64,000 nucleotides of DNA from Mycetohabitans endofungorum (GCF_037477895.1 NZ_CP132744.1:496001-560000), one strand, 5' to 3'. Shown: positions 48,395 through 58,144, counted from the stretch's first letter. A program made the numbers and translations. Notes: a model not told the origin generated them from the letters alone.

Positions 48395-48973
48395 TCACGC
48401 ACGGCACTCCGGCGGCGCAAAACGGTCCGGCAGCGTCGGCCTCGGGTCCGGCACTGGCCCGGGAATCGGGAGCGACGAAGTGGTCTTGCCGGCGGCGAAG
48501 CACTCCCAGGTCAGTGTGCCTGTGCTGCTGCGGTTGCTGCTGACGGATACTTGTGCATGGGGTGCGTCCGGATCGTCGGATGTCGACGGCACCAGCACGA
48601 GCGTGTTCTCGCCGGATGGTGCGACCAGCGATGTATAGCTGATCGTGATGGCCCCTGTTTTGTCGTCGATGTCAATCGACTCCACGTTGCGCGTCGCCGG
48701 CGGTCGTGCATAGCCGCTGCCGAGCCGTTGCGCGCCCGCTACGGCGTTTTCTGCCACGGCCAGCCGCGCCGGCGCAGCCAGCGATAGGCCCTCGCCGACT
48801 CGGCTGCGAGTCAGATAGTCGCGGTACGCCGGTAGCGCAAATGACGCGACGACGCCAACGATTGCCAGTACGATCATGAGTTCCACCAGCGTGAATGCCG
48901 CGCACGACGGTGTCGGTGTCCGTGCCGTGGTGCGGGAAGAATCGTCGGGCTTCTGGCGGGTCGATGCAGTCAT
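48395..48973 (-). CDS. Type IV pilin-like protein
   Basis: 192 residues from ATG 48973, preceded by GAGGAG. A long leader (about 27 residues, Ser/Thr-rich) leads to AAFTLVELMIVLAIVGVVAS, the prepilin helix with Glu5; the residue before Phe is Ala rather than the usual Gly. Two C-terminal Cys (in TWECFAAG and PPECRA) fit the pilin disulfide loop. The tail is Pro/Ser-rich (TSSLPIPGPVPDPRPTLP), suitable for O-glycosylation. The divergent pglL gene 160 bp away encodes the probable glycosylation enzyme. Confidence 0.85.
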   Translation of the reverse strand: MTASTRQKPDDSSRTTARTPTPSCAAFTLVELMIVLAIVGVVASFALPAYRDYLTRSRVGEGLSLAAPARLAVAENAVAGAQRLGSGYARPPATRNVESIDIDDKTGAITISYTSLVAPSGENTLVLVPSTSDDPDAPHAQVSVSSNRSSTGTLTWECFAAGKTTSSLPIPGPVPDPRPTLPDRFAPPECRA

Positions 48974-49133
48974 CGGTGCGCTCCTCACAAGGGGCCGCTT
49001 CGGGAATCGAATGCGGTTTGAGGCATTCTGCGCAACAGGACGAGTCAGCTGCAGTCAGCTAAATAGCCAATGCATCGCCACAGCGGTGCGGAATTTTTGT
49101 ATAGTGCGCCGGTTTCCTCGAGTCCGATCCGCC

Positions 49134-50939
49134 ATGCCCGTATCGTTGCCGCAATTGCTGACGTTTGTCTTTCTTATCCTGGCCTGGATCCTGCCGTACG
49201 CGGTCACGTTACATACGTATCCGATTCCGACCTTCTACGCCGAGTACTTGGCGCTTGCGTTGTACTTGCTGGTCGGGGGATCGGTCTTCGCATGGGGGTT
49301 TGTGTCCGGCGAGCGCGCGGCGATCGGTGCGCCGCGGGTGGCGCTCGTGCCGCTGCTGTTCGGCGCGTTGTTATTCGCGCAGCCGTTCATCATCGATACC
49401 GTTCAGCCATCGATGAATCTGCTCGGTGGCGGGTTTCTGCTCGCCGCGTTGATGGCGACGCAGACGGGGTACTGGGTCAGTCGCCTGGGTTCGATGCAAC
49501 GCGCGTTCAATGTGATGGCGTACGCGCTGCTGGCAGGTGGCGTATTCGCGGTGTTTTGTCAATTCGTCCAATTGTTTCATTTGGAAAACCGCGTGGCGCC
49601 CTTCGTGGTCAGCTACAACGTGCAGATAGGGCGGCGGCCGTTCGGCAACATGGCGCAGGCGAACCATTTGGCCACGTACATCGCGTTTGCGCTGGCCGCG
49701 GCGCTGTATCTGGTTCAGCAGCGACGGTTACGTTACCCAGTATGGATCATGTTGTCGGTGGTCTATACCGCCGGTCAGGCATTGACGGTCTCGCGTGGCC
49801 CTTGGTTGCAGACCGGCGTCATCGTGCTGGCGGGAGTATGGATGGCGTTCGAGGCGCATCGCAATCGCGTAACGTCCTATGGCGGACGCCACGACACCCG
49901 GCGTTCGCTGCGCGACTGGGCGACGCCGGTGTTGCTGCTGGTCATTTTCGTCGCCGTCAATATCGCGACGCGCTGGGCCAATGTGTCTTTCGGCCTGAAT
50001 CTGGGTCAGTCCGCTGCCGAACGGTTTCAGGATGCCGGCCAGATTGCGCCGCGGTTGGCGCTCTGGAAATACGGGCTCGCGATGTTCGAGATGCACCCAT
50101 GGTTCGGCGTTGGCTGGGGCGAATTTCCACGCATTCAATATGAACTCGTCAACAAGCTCGGCAACGTCGAGATTGCGAACAATTCCCATAACATCGTGAT
50201 CGACCTGCTGGCCAAGACCGGTGTACTCGGATTGACGATCGTCGTGGTGGGACTGCTGTTGTGGTTCGTGCGCGTTCTGCGTGGTGGCGAGCGGGTCGAA
50301 CGGGTATTCGGCATCGCGCTGATCGGCATCCTGTTGATGCACGCGCTGGTCGAGTATCCACAGCAGTACATGTTCTTCCTACTGCCGGCGTGGTTCGTGA
50401 TTGGACTGCTGGAGACTGCACCGCTGCGGGCGGCACCCGCAGCCGCTCGGGGAGGGCAGGGCGCGCTGGTACTTGCCGGCCTCGTCGCGTTGTACCCAAT
50501 CCAGCGCGACTATGCGCGCTCCGAAGTGCTGTACTACGGTTCTAACCCCTATGAGCAATACCGGGCCGATCCGGCGGTGCTGTTTTCCGCATGGGGCGAA
50601 TATGGTTTCGCGACATTGTTGCCATTGGATAAGACCGATCTCGACAAGAAGCTGGCGATGCACCGCCAGGCGATGGCCCTATTGCCTGGAGAAACCGTGG
50701 TGCGGCGGTACGCGGTGCTGCAGGCGATCGCTGGCGATACCGATGGCGCGTTGCAAACCATGCGTCGGCTGAAAGTGTTTGCGGACATGTTGAAGGATTG
50801 GCCGATGCAGCTTGCTGCGGTATATCGCGCGTGTGACGATGCCGGCAGTGTGCTTGCGCCATTCAAGCAGACGCTTGTCGCCCGCTATGGGATCGTGCCG
50901 GTGGCGCCGCCGGAGGACGACGAAGACGATGGGGAATGA
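49134..50939 (+). CDS. pglL: PglL-type protein O-oligosaccharyltransferase
   Basis: 601 residues from ATG 49134. A polytopic inner-membrane enzyme that transfers a lipid-linked glycan to Ser/Thr of periplasmic proteins. About a dozen membrane helices precede the Wzy_C (O-antigen ligase-like) segment WFGVGWGEFPRIQYELVNKL, with the NNSHNIVIDLLAKTGVLGL His motif. The soluble C-terminal part (from about residue 430) corresponds to the Wzy_C_2 domain specific for PglL. It lies beside a pilin gene and moaC, as in Burkholderia cenocepacia pglL. Confidence 0.9.
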   Translation: MPVSLPQLLTFVFLILAWILPYAVTLHTYPIPTFYAEYLALALYLLVGGSVFAWGFVSGERAAIGAPRVALVPLLFGALLFAQPFIIDTVQPSMNLLGGGFLLAALMATQTGYWVSRLGSMQRAFNVMAYALLAGGVFAVFCQFVQLFHLENRVAPFVVSYNVQIGRRPFGNMAQANHLATYIAFALAAALYLVQQRRLRYPVWIMLSVVYTAGQALTVSRGPWLQTGVIVLAGVWMAFEAHRNRVTSYGGRHDTRRSLRDWATPVLLLVIFVAVNIATRWANVSFGLNLGQSAAERFQDAGQIAPRLALWKYGLAMFEMHPWFGVGWGEFPRIQYELVNKLGNVEIANNSHNIVIDLLAKTGVLGLTIVVVGLLLWFVRVLRGGERVERVFGIALIGILLMHALVEYPQQYMFFLLPAWFVIGLLETAPLRAAPAAARGGQGALVLAGLVALYPIQRDYARSEVLYYGSNPYEQYRADPAVLFSAWGEYGFATLLPLDKTDLDKKLAMHRQAMALLPGETVVRRYAVLQAIAGDTDGALQTMRRLKVFADMLKDWPMQLAAVYRACDDAGSVLAPFKQTLVARYGIVPVAPPEDDEDDGE

Positions 50940-51002
50940 TCGGCTTCGCCGGTTTTAATCTAGCGCGGGACCCGTGGGTAACCCCCATGGTTCCGGCCGT
51001 AC

Positions 51003-51482
51003 CTATTCCCCCGCTACCCAATCCCCGGACTTGCCGCCGTGTTTCTCGAGCAGCTTTACATCGGTAATCGTCATGCCGCGATCCACGGCCTTGCACATGT
51101 CGTAGACGGTCAGCAGGCCGATCTGCACCGCCGTGAGCGCTTCCATTTCGACGCCGGTGCGGCCGATCGTCTCGACGCGGATGGTGCAGTGCACGGCCGC
51201 TGGCATTTCGTCTAGGGTGAAATCGACGCTCACGCGGGTCAGCGCGAGCGGGTGGCACAGGGGAATCAAGTCGGATGTGCGCTTGGCGCCTTGGATCGCC
51301 GCGATACGCGCGACGCCGAGCACATCGCCCTTGGCGGCGCGGCCCTCGCGGATGAGCGCCAGTGTTTCGGCGCGCATCGCGATCGTGCCACGCGCAATCG
51401 CGACACGGCGGGTTGCATCTTTGTCGCCGACGTTGACCATCTGCGCCTGGCCGGATGCATCGAAATGGGTAAGTTCTGACAT
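51003..51482 (-). CDS. moaC: Cyclic pyranopterin monophosphate synthase MoaC
   Basis: 159 residues. The second step of molybdenum cofactor synthesis. The start [20 protein letters not shown], then [20 protein letters not shown] and [20 protein letters not shown] with the catalytic Lys-Asp region [16 protein letters not shown] are typical. It is convergent with pglL and divergent from the BepA-like gene. Confidence 0.96.
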   Translation of the reverse strand: MSELTHFDASGQAQMVNVGDKDATRRVAIARGTIAMRAETLALIREGRAAKGDVLGVARIAAIQGAKRTSDLIPLCHPLALTRVSVDFTLDEMPAAVHCTIRVETIGRTGVEMEALTAVQIGLLTVYDMCKAVDRGMTITDVKLLEKHGGKSGDWVAGE

Positions 51483-51749
51483 GATAGTGATGGCACGATA
51501 TCGTTGCCGGAAGCGGCGGTGTGCAGCTTGCGGGGGCTTGCCGGTCCGCGGGAGGCTGGTCCGGTCCGCGGCGCATCAGCGTGCAATAGCGATTCACCGA
51601 GGCCCGCAGCCATCCCGGTATCATAGCAGTGGCACGCGTGGGCGCGTACGAGCACTGCGGCGCCCACGCCTACGTGTACTCACGGTGGTGCGGTGGCTGA
51701 ACGGGTGCTGCCGTTGCACAGTCGTGTGCCGGGATGTCCTGACCGAGTC

Positions 51750-53486
51750 ATGCAAATCAAACGTCTTATTGCGTTGTCCGTCATTGTTGCGCTGGTTTGG
51801 CCGCGGCTGCCAAGCGCCCAGCTATCCGGCGCGCCCGACACCGTGCAGGCCGGCGTGCGGGTGTCTACCGGCACGCCGGCGATTCCGGTGGTCAGCGCAA
51901 CGGGCCGGGATGTTGGGCAATATGATCCGCGCTATTCCGATTCGCTGAGCGATGTCTTCGGCGTGTATCGCGGCAATGCGAGCAGCATCGAGCGTCCGGG
52001 TACGTCGAGGTTCACCGATGCGTCCCATGGACCGGACGGGCACTCGCTGCCCAGCCTTGGCGACGGCTCAGGCGGCTCGTTGTCGCCGCAGGCGGAGCGC
52101 AAGCTTGGCGAGCGGGTGATGCGTGCGGTGCGGCATGATCCCGATTACCTGGACGACTGGCTGGTGCGGGACTATTTGAACTCGGTCGCCTCACGTCTCG
52201 CGGCCGCGGCCCGCGAGCGCTACATTGGTGGCTACGTGCCGGATTTCGACCTGTTCTCAGTGCGCGATATGCAGATCAATGCGTTCTCGATGCCGGGCGG
52301 CTTCATCGGGATGAATACGGGCTTGATCGTCGCGACACGCACCGAATCGGAGCTGGCGTCGGTAGTCGGCCACGAGATGGGTCACGTGCTGCAACGGCAT
52401 ATCGCGCGAATGATCACGGTCAGCGAGCGCAACAGCTATGCGGCGATCGCCGGCATGCTGTTTGGCTTGCTTGCTGGCGCGTTGGCTCACAGCGCGGATC
52501 TGGGTTCGGCGGTGGCGATCGGCGGACAGGCGTTCGCCATCGACAATCAGTTGCGGTTTTCACGCACCGCCGAGCGCGAGGCGGATCGCGTCGGCTTTAT
52601 GATGCTGGAAAGCGCGGGCTTTGATCCGTATGGAATGCCATCATTCTTCGAGCGCATGGAGCGGGGTACGGTCGCGAATGTTGGCGTGCCGCCCTATGCG
52701 CGAACGCACCCCCTGACCGGGGAGCGGATCGCCGATATGGCAGACCGGGCCCGCAATGCAGCGTATCGCCAGCCGCGGCAGTCGCCAGAGTACGTATTCG
52801 TGCGGGCACGCGTGCGGGTGTTGCAGAACAAGTCGGCAAGCGACCTTGCGGATATCGAGCAGCGCCTGCGGGCGGAGATCGATGACCAGACCGCGCCGAG
52901 TGTGGCGGCGAACTGGTATGGCATTGCGCTGGCGCAAATGCTGCAAGCGCACTATGCGGCCGCGCAGGCTTCGTTGCGGCGCGCGCGGGCGGCATTCGGC
53001 GCATTGCAGTCGGCGCAGTTGGATGGCATGCCGTCCACGGTCAGCCTGGATGTGCTGGGCTCGGAAATCGCCCGCCGCGCCGGACGGCTGGACGATGCGT
53101 TGCGCGATGCCCAACTGGCGCGGCGCCGCAATCCGGCTTCGCACGCGGCGATCGACGCGTATTTGCAGGCGATGATCGCCGCACGCCGGTACGCCGATGC
53201 GCAGGCGCTGGCACGAGCGCAGGCAGCCGCGGAGCCGCAGCGCAGCGAATGGTGGAGCTATCTGGCGCAAGCGAGTGCCGCACTGGATGACACGGTCCAG
53301 CAGCGCCGCGCGCAAGCAGAGACGTTGGCGCTCGACGGCGCGTGGCCATCGGCGATCCGCCAGCTCAGGCAGGCGCGCGATACGCGCGGTGCGTCATACT
53401 ACGACATGTCGGCGATCGCCGCGCGGCTGCGGGAATTCGAGGAGCGCTATCGGGAAGAGCGGGACGACGACAAGCATCGCGGATAG
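51750..53486 (+). CDS. BepA-like periplasmic zinc metallopeptidase with TPR region
   Basis: 578 residues from ATG 51750. A signal peptide (RLIALSVIVALVWPRLPSA) is followed by the M48 domain: ELASVVGHEMGHVLQRHIAR with HEXXH, and FSRTAEREADRVGFMMLESA with the third zinc ligand Glu. The C-terminal half is a helical TPR array (for example AQMLQAHYAAAQASLRRARA). BepA (YfgC) cleaves or assists LptD and other outer-membrane proteins during assembly, so it shares a pathway with lptD and surA here. Confidence 0.9.
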   Translation: MQIKRLIALSVIVALVWPRLPSAQLSGAPDTVQAGVRVSTGTPAIPVVSATGRDVGQYDPRYSDSLSDVFGVYRGNASSIERPGTSRFTDASHGPDGHSLPSLGDGSGGSLSPQAERKLGERVMRAVRHDPDYLDDWLVRDYLNSVASRLAAAARERYIGGYVPDFDLFSVRDMQINAFSMPGGFIGMNTGLIVATRTESELASVVGHEMGHVLQRHIARMITVSERNSYAAIAGMLFGLLAGALAHSADLGSAVAIGGQAFAIDNQLRFSRTAEREADRVGFMMLESAGFDPYGMPSFFERMERGTVANVGVPPYARTHPLTGERIADMADRARNAAYRQPRQSPEYVFVRARVRVLQNKSASDLADIEQRLRAEIDDQTAPSVAANWYGIALAQMLQAHYAAAQASLRRARAAFGALQSAQLDGMPSTVSLDVLGSEIARRAGRLDDALRDAQLARRRNPASHAAIDAYLQAMIAARRYADAQALARAQAAAEPQRSEWWSYLAQASAALDDTVQQRRAQAETLALDGAWPSAIRQLRQARDTRGASYYDMSAIAARLREFEERYREERDDDKHRG

Positions 53487-53521
53487 CGGGTCCACGGGGG
53501 CCGTCGTGCCGCACGCTCACG

Positions 53522-54136
53522 CTACGGAGTTGGCATGCGCGCTGCCGCGACGGCGGCGGGGCTAGGCTCGAAATGAAAGCGCACCGGCACATCAACGCGG
53601 TCAATGGGCTGGATCCGCAACGGCACATGCGGACGCCAGACGAACGTATGCGGCTGCCCGTCGTCATCGAAATCGATGTGCTCGGAGAAGAGCGCTAGGT
53701 CGTGATCGTGCAATACCGCGACCCGGGCCGGCGCGCCATCATCGACGAACAATACGCCGCCGGCATCGTCGAGGTAGCACGCGCAAGGCACGAACGGTGC
53801 CCCGGTATGGTCGCACAGCGTCAGGACGTCACCGTGCAATGCTTCAGACAAATCCTCGTTCTTGGACATCCTGACGACGTACGGCGTGTACGCCAGTTCG
53901 ACGTAGACTCGCTGCGGCCCGTTCTGGAAGTACCACTGGCCGTCTTTGTCGCCTTGGTAGTTGCGATTGATGAAGCCGAGCAGCGCCGGGTGCCGGATCG
54001 GCATGCTCGGCTCGCCGCCCGCCTGTGCCGCCTCATCGCGCATGCGCCAGTTGCCGCGTCTGTCCAGCAGCAGCCAGCCGGTGCAGTGTGGGACGTTGGG
54101 CCATTTGGCCAGTGCTTTCTTGACGATGTCATCCAT
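53522..54136 (-). CDS. Uncharacterised conserved protein
   Basis: 204 residues; I do not recognise the family with certainty, though it looks like one of the Burkholderiales DUFs with a fixed place next to yheT. Conserved-looking stretches are CTGWLLLDRRGNWRMRDEAA, GFINRNYQGDKDGQWYFQNG and RVYVELAYTPYVVRM, with a final PLRIQPIDRVDVPVRFHFEP. It has no signal peptide or membrane helix. It lies 6 bp after the yheT stop on the same strand, so it is probably the last gene of that operon. Convergent with the BepA-like gene. Confidence 0.75.
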   Translation of the reverse strand: MDDIVKKALAKWPNVPHCTGWLLLDRRGNWRMRDEAAQAGGEPSMPIRHPALLGFINRNYQGDKDGQWYFQNGPQRVYVELAYTPYVVRMSKNEDLSEALHGDVLTLCDHTGAPFVPCACYLDDAGGVLFVDDGAPARVAVLHDHDLALFSEHIDFDDDGQPHTFVWRPHVPLRIQPIDRVDVPVRFHFEPSPAAVAAARMPTP

Positions 54137-54142
54137 CGCGAG

Positions 54143-55156
54143 TCACCGAGCGTAGGGTTGGAAGTAGCTCAGCACGCGCCGTGCCAGCCACTCGATGCGT
54201 CCTGGGAACGGTCCCGTCATGAAACCGACATGGCCGCCGTATTCGGGTTGCGCCAGTTCGACGGCCGCCGACACGTCGCGCGCTGCCGGTAGCGCATGCG
54301 CGGGCAGGAATGGGTCGTTGCGCGCGTTGAGCAGCAGCGTTGGCACTGTGATTTCGCACAGCAGCGGCTTAGACGCCGAGCGCTTCCAGTAGTCGTCCAC
54401 GTCCCCAAAGCCGTGCAGCGGGGCGGTGACGATATCGTCGAACGCCCGGAAGTCGCGCGCCTGCAGCGCGGCGGTGACGTCGAACAAGCCAGGGTATTGT
54501 TGCGCCTTGATGACGGCCTTGCGCTTGAGCGTGCGTAGGAAATTACGCGTGTACAGGAGGTTGAAGCCGCTGGACAGCGCAACGCCGCCTACGCTCGGGT
54601 CCAGCGGCGCACTGATGGCAGCCGCAGCATCGACCAGTCTGCCAGCGTCCTCACGCCGTTCGCCGAGCCAGCGCAGCAGCACGTTGCCGCCCAGCGACAC
54701 GCCGGCAACGAGCAGCGGGCCCGCGTGCGCGTCGTGCAGGCGGTGCAGAATCCAGTCCATTTCGGCGCTGTCGCCCAGATGGTAGAAACGCGGCGCCAGA
54801 TTGATCGGGCCGCTGCAGCTGCGGAAATGCGGGACCACGCCGCGCCAGCCCTGCAGTGCGACGGCCGTCATCAATGTGCGTGCGTAATGGCTGTCAGAAC
54901 TGCCCTCCAGGCCGTGGAACAGCACGACGAGCGGCGCATCTGACGCCTGCCCGGCGGTATCAAGCCAATCCAACTCGATGAAATCGCCATCTGGTGTGGT
55001 CCATCGCTCGCGCCGGTAGGCGACTCGTGGCGCGCGTGCGAGCAGCGCCGGCACGATCGTTTGGATATGAGCATTGGGTAGCCAGCGGGGCGGCCGGTAG
55101 ATCAAATCGATGTGGGCCGCGCCTGACGAGCGTTCAGTGTAGCGAACCCTGTCCAT
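54143..55156 (-). CDS. YheT-family alpha/beta hydrolase
   Basis: 337 residues from ATG 55156. The oxyanion segment LVVLFHGLEGSSDSHYARTL, nucleophile LLVAGVSLGGNVLLRWLGE (GxSxG), the late acid in LLLNARNDPFLPAHAL and catalytic His in YGGHVGFMTGPFPGRIEWL make a full hydrolase triad. The family includes carboxylesterases acting on lipids; the substrate is unknown. Its start overlaps the preceding SnoaL-like gene by 23 bp. Confidence 0.9.
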   Translation of the reverse strand: MDRVRYTERSSGAAHIDLIYRPPRWLPNAHIQTIVPALLARAPRVAYRRERWTTPDGDFIELDWLDTAGQASDAPLVVLFHGLEGSSDSHYARTLMTAVALQGWRGVVPHFRSCSGPINLAPRFYHLGDSAEMDWILHRLHDAHAGPLLVAGVSLGGNVLLRWLGERREDAGRLVDAAAAISAPLDPSVGGVALSSGFNLLYTRNFLRTLKRKAVIKAQQYPGLFDVTAALQARDFRAFDDIVTAPLHGFGDVDDYWKRSASKPLLCEITVPTLLLNARNDPFLPAHALPAARDVSAAVELAQPEYGGHVGFMTGPFPGRIEWLARRVLSYFQPYAR

Positions 55157-55580
55157 GGCGCATCTTCGCGGCGAACTGGCCGGCAGCCTTGTCCGGCATC
55201 GGGCTCGCGTGGATATGGGCGATCCGCCATTCGCCGCGCTCATGCACGAGCACGTAGGTCGAGAACACCATCGTCGCGGGCTCGGTCTGGTCGACCGGAC
55301 GGTGTGCCTCAGCGATTGCGTAGACCACGGTGCTCAGGCTGTCGTGTATGCGGATGTCGACCGGCTCGATCGTCACGCGTGCCGCTTCGAACTGCTTCGC
55401 CAGCCCACCGCGGATTTCGCCAAGGCCGTGCATGTGCGTGCCGTCCGCGCAGATGCAGCTGGCGAATTCCTCGTCAATCCACAGGCTCATCGCATGATCC
55501 AGGTTCGCGTCGGCAATAGCTTGGTAGTACGCGTTGAGCGCGTCGGCGGCGGCGTCGAAAAGGCGGGCGAAACGTGGCAT
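55134..55580 (-). CDS. SnoaL/DUF4440-like NTF2-fold protein
   Basis: 148 residues from ATG 55580. The N-terminal ALNAYYQAIADANLDHAMSL, WIDEEFASCICADGTHMHG and VHERGEWRIAHIHASPMPDK are the NTF2-like fold of SnoaL/ketosteroid-isomerase-related proteins; the substrate is unknown. The 3' end overlaps the hydrolase start, so the two are translationally coupled. Confidence 0.8.
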   Translation of the reverse strand: MPRFARLFDAAADALNAYYQAIADANLDHAMSLWIDEEFASCICADGTHMHGLGEIRGGLAKQFEAARVTIEPVDIRIHDSLSTVVYAIAEAHRPVDQTEPATMVFSTYVLVHERGEWRIAHIHASPMPDKAAGQFAAKMRHGQGSLH

Positions 55581-55654
55581 GGCGCGTCGATGATAGGTTC
55601 GGTTCTGGCGGGGCGCTCGTTTTGCGCGGCAAGCGTGGCGCGCCCCGACACAGC

Positions 55655-56680
55655 TCAGCGGTTGGCGATCAGCATCCCGCGCAGGTCGCCGAACACCTGT
55701 TCGGCAGACAGCTCGCGCAGGCACTTCAGGTGACCGAGCGGGCACTCGCGCGCGAAGCACGGGCTGCACTCGAGATGCAGCCATTGTACCTTCGCAAGCT
55801 CGGACAGGGGGGGGGTATGTCGCGGGTCGGTCGATCCGTAGAGCGCGACGAGCGGTCGGCGCAATGCCGCGGCCACATGCATCAAGCCGGAATCGTTGGT
55901 CACCACCGCGCTCGCGCGCGTGATCAGTGCACAGGCTTCGCCAAGCGACGTTTGGCCGCACAGGTTGCGCACGTTCGGGGCGCGTTCCGCGATGGCCTGA
56001 GCGACCGCGCTGTCCTTGGGCGAGCCCAGTGCGACGATCTGCGTGTACGGAAATGACTGGCCGATCATCCGAGCCAGCGCCGCGAAGTGCTCCGGCGGCC
56101 AGCGCTTGGCCGGCCCGTATTCGGCGCCGGGACAGAACGCGATCAGTGGCACCCGCGTGTCGAGATTAAACCGGTGTGACACGCGCACCGGCTCGTTCAA
56201 GTCAATTTCCAGCCGCGGCGGCGGCAAGTCGGCCGGCAGCTTGGCGCCCGGCGCGTAGGCGAGCGCCGCGTAATGCGGCACCATCGGCGCTCGCTCGCCC
56301 TTCGGCGGATTCGGATGCCGCACGTTCAGCAGCATATAGCGGCTCTCGCCGGTATAGCCGATGCGCAGCGGGATGCCGGCAAGCCATGGAATCAGTGCCG
56401 ATTTCAGCGAGTTCGGTAACACGTAGGCTGCGTCATAGCCGGCTTCACGCAGGTCGCTGGCCAATTGCCACCGCTGCCATAGCTGCAGCTTGCCGTGTTC
56501 AAGATCAGTCGAATGGATCTCGCGGATCTCCGGCATTCGCGCGAGCACCGGCGCCACCCACGCGGGCGCGACGGCATCGAGGACGATCCGCGGGTGCAGC
56601 CGCTTGATTAGCGCGAACAATGGCTGAGCCATCAACGCGTCGCCAATCCAATTGGGCGCGATTATGAGCGCACGGCGCAT
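55655..56680 (-). CDS. waaF: ADP-heptose:LPS heptosyltransferase II
   Basis: 341 residues from ATG 56680. It adds the second heptose to the LPS inner core. The start RRALIIAPNWIGDALMAQPL, then GAEYGPAKRWPPEHFAALAR and the donor-site ASAVVTNDSGLMHVAAALRR, PLVALYGSTDPRHTPPLS are typical. With gmhB (7.6-8.2 kb) it shows a normal heptose core pathway. An extension to 56794 lacks support. Confidence 0.95.
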   Translation of the reverse strand: MRRALIIAPNWIGDALMAQPLFALIKRLHPRIVLDAVAPAWVAPVLARMPEIREIHSTDLEHGKLQLWQRWQLASDLREAGYDAAYVLPNSLKSALIPWLAGIPLRIGYTGESRYMLLNVRHPNPPKGERAPMVPHYAALAYAPGAKLPADLPPPRLEIDLNEPVRVSHRFNLDTRVPLIAFCPGAEYGPAKRWPPEHFAALARMIGQSFPYTQIVALGSPKDSAVAQAIAERAPNVRNLCGQTSLGEACALITRASAVVTNDSGLMHVAAALRRPLVALYGSTDPRHTPPLSELAKVQWLHLECSPCFARECPLGHLKCLRELSAEQVFGDLRGMLIANR

Positions 56681-56845
56681 CAGGTCAGAAATTCCAGTCA
56701 AAAAGCGCTTCGGCCGGCTCTCGCCTGGGGCGCCGGAAGCGGGTCGATTACGGGGGAGGCAGCACGGAGACGCTGCGCGCGAAAGCTGTCGCACCGTGGT
56801 GTGACAGCTTTCACGACCAGCCTGCGCCGGTGCGTGGCGCTGGAC

Positions 56846-57040
56846 TCAATGGCCCTTGAGCACCTCGCCGTCGCGCAGCTTGTAGCGCGTGCCGCAGTAA
56901 GGGCACCGGGCCTCGCCGTGCGTGACGTCGATGAAGATACGCGGATGCGCGCTCCAGCGAGGCATCGCCGGGTTTGGGCAATAGGCGGGGACGTCCTTCG
57001 CGCTGAGTTCAATCAGCGGCATTTCCTTCAGTTCGCTCAT
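56846..57040 (-). CDS. Zinc-finger (CHCC-type) small protein
   Basis: 64 residues from ATG 57040 (a TTG at 57061 would extend it). The pattern YCPNPAMPRWSAHPRIFIDV, then CPYCGTRYKL gives Cys, His and two Cys as in zf-CHCC proteins, related to a complex I accessory subunit in mitochondria. In proteobacteria these stand next to ilvE and waaF, as here; function is not known. Confidence 0.85.
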   Translation of the reverse strand: MSELKEMPLIELSAKDVPAYCPNPAMPRWSAHPRIFIDVTHGEARCPYCGTRYKLRDGEVLKGH

Positions 57041-57071
57041 AGGGTCGATCTTGGGTTTCAAAGAGGCAGGT

Positions 57072-57992
57072 TCAGATCTGGGTCAGCCAGTGCGCGTACT
57101 GTTTGTTTTTCCCCGACACGATATCGAAGAATGCAGATTGGAGCTTTTCGGTGACCGGGCCGCGGCGGCCGGCGCCGATCGGGCGGTTATCCAGTTCGCG
57201 GATTGGCGTGACTTCGGCCGCGGTTCCGGTGAAGAACGCCTCGTCTGCGGTATACACCTCGTCCCGCGTGATGCGCTTCTCAATGACTTCGATGCCGAAG
57301 TCTTTCGCCAGCGTGATGATCGTGTCGCGCGTGATGCCGTCTAGGCACGACGACAGGTCCGGCGTATACAGCTTGCCATTGTTGACGAGGAAGAAGTTCT
57401 CGCCGGAGCCCTCGGACACGTAGCCGTCCACATCCAGCAGCAGCGCCTCGTCGTAGCCGTCGGCGATCGCCTCCTGGTTGGCGAGGATCGAGTTCACGTA
57501 CCAGCCCGACGCCTTGGCGCGCACCATCGACACGTTGACGTGGTGGCGCGTGAACGATGAGGTCTTCACGCGAATGCCGTTGGACAGCCCTTCGTCGCCG
57601 AGGTAGGCGCCCCACGGCCATGCTGCGATTGCGACATGGATCGTGTTGCCTGTTGCCGACACGCCGAGCTTCTCGGAGCCGACCCAGATGATCGGGCGCA
57701 GGTAACACGACTGGAGTTTGTTTTCCCGCACGACGTCGCGCTGCGCGGCGATAATCGTTTCCTGGTCGAACGGCACGTCCATTTGGAAGATCTTTGCCGA
57801 GTTGAACAGGCGCCTCGTATGCTCCTTCAACCGGAAGATCGCGGTGCCCTCGCAGGTCTGGTACGCGCGCACCCCTTCGAATACGCCCATTCCGTAGTGC
57901 AGCGTGTGCGTCAGCACATGGATCTTCGCGTCGCGCCAGTCGATCAGCTTGCCGTCCATCCAGATCTTGCCATCGCGGTCGGCCATTGACAT
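57072..57992 (-). CDS. ilvE: Branched-chain amino acid aminotransferase
   Basis: 306 residues from ATG 57992, preceded by GAGGAGA. A PLP enzyme that makes or degrades Val, Leu and Ile. Typical segments are KIWMDGKLIDWRDAKIHVLT, HTLHYGMGVFEGVRAYQT, the PLP Lys in VRAKASGWYVNSILANQEAI and DVDGYVSEGSGENFFLVNN. The longer reading starting at 58055 is not supported. Its stop is 31 bp from the zinc-finger gene start. Confidence 0.96.
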   Translation of the reverse strand: MSMADRDGKIWMDGKLIDWRDAKIHVLTHTLHYGMGVFEGVRAYQTCEGTAIFRLKEHTRRLFNSAKIFQMDVPFDQETIIAAQRDVVRENKLQSCYLRPIIWVGSEKLGVSATGNTIHVAIAAWPWGAYLGDEGLSNGIRVKTSSFTRHHVNVSMVRAKASGWYVNSILANQEAIADGYDEALLLDVDGYVSEGSGENFFLVNNGKLYTPDLSSCLDGITRDTIITLAKDFGIEVIEKRITRDEVYTADEAFFTGTAAEVTPIRELDNRPIGAGRRGPVTEKLQSAFFDIVSGKNKQYAHWLTQI

Positions 57993-58112
57993 AGGGATTC
58001 TCCTCGCGGTGTCTGTCATTGGCCGCCCGCACGGAACGTGCAACGGCTCAGCCAAAGGACGTTATTTTAGCGCCAATTCGAACCCCGACGCGCATACGGC
58101 GTACAGCTTGCA

Positions 58113-58144
58113 GCGGCCCGCCGTCATTTCTCGCGGCGGGCCGC
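58113..58144. repeat. GC-rich inverted repeat
   Basis: Arms GCGGCCCGCCG and CGGCGGGCCGC (11 bp, perfect) around a 10-nt loop, between ilvE and the azlC remnant. There is no T-run on either side, so it is not a typical terminator. Confidence 0.6.

Noticed and set aside
45783..48503. Very long minus-strand open frame of 906 codons over sucC, sucD and terC
   Set aside because: It is antisense to three well-identified genes and has no family features; an effect of GC-rich codon bias.
51693..51749. Extended start for the BepA-like protease
   Set aside because: The extension lacks hydrophobic signal features, while ATG 51750 gives a good signal peptide directly.
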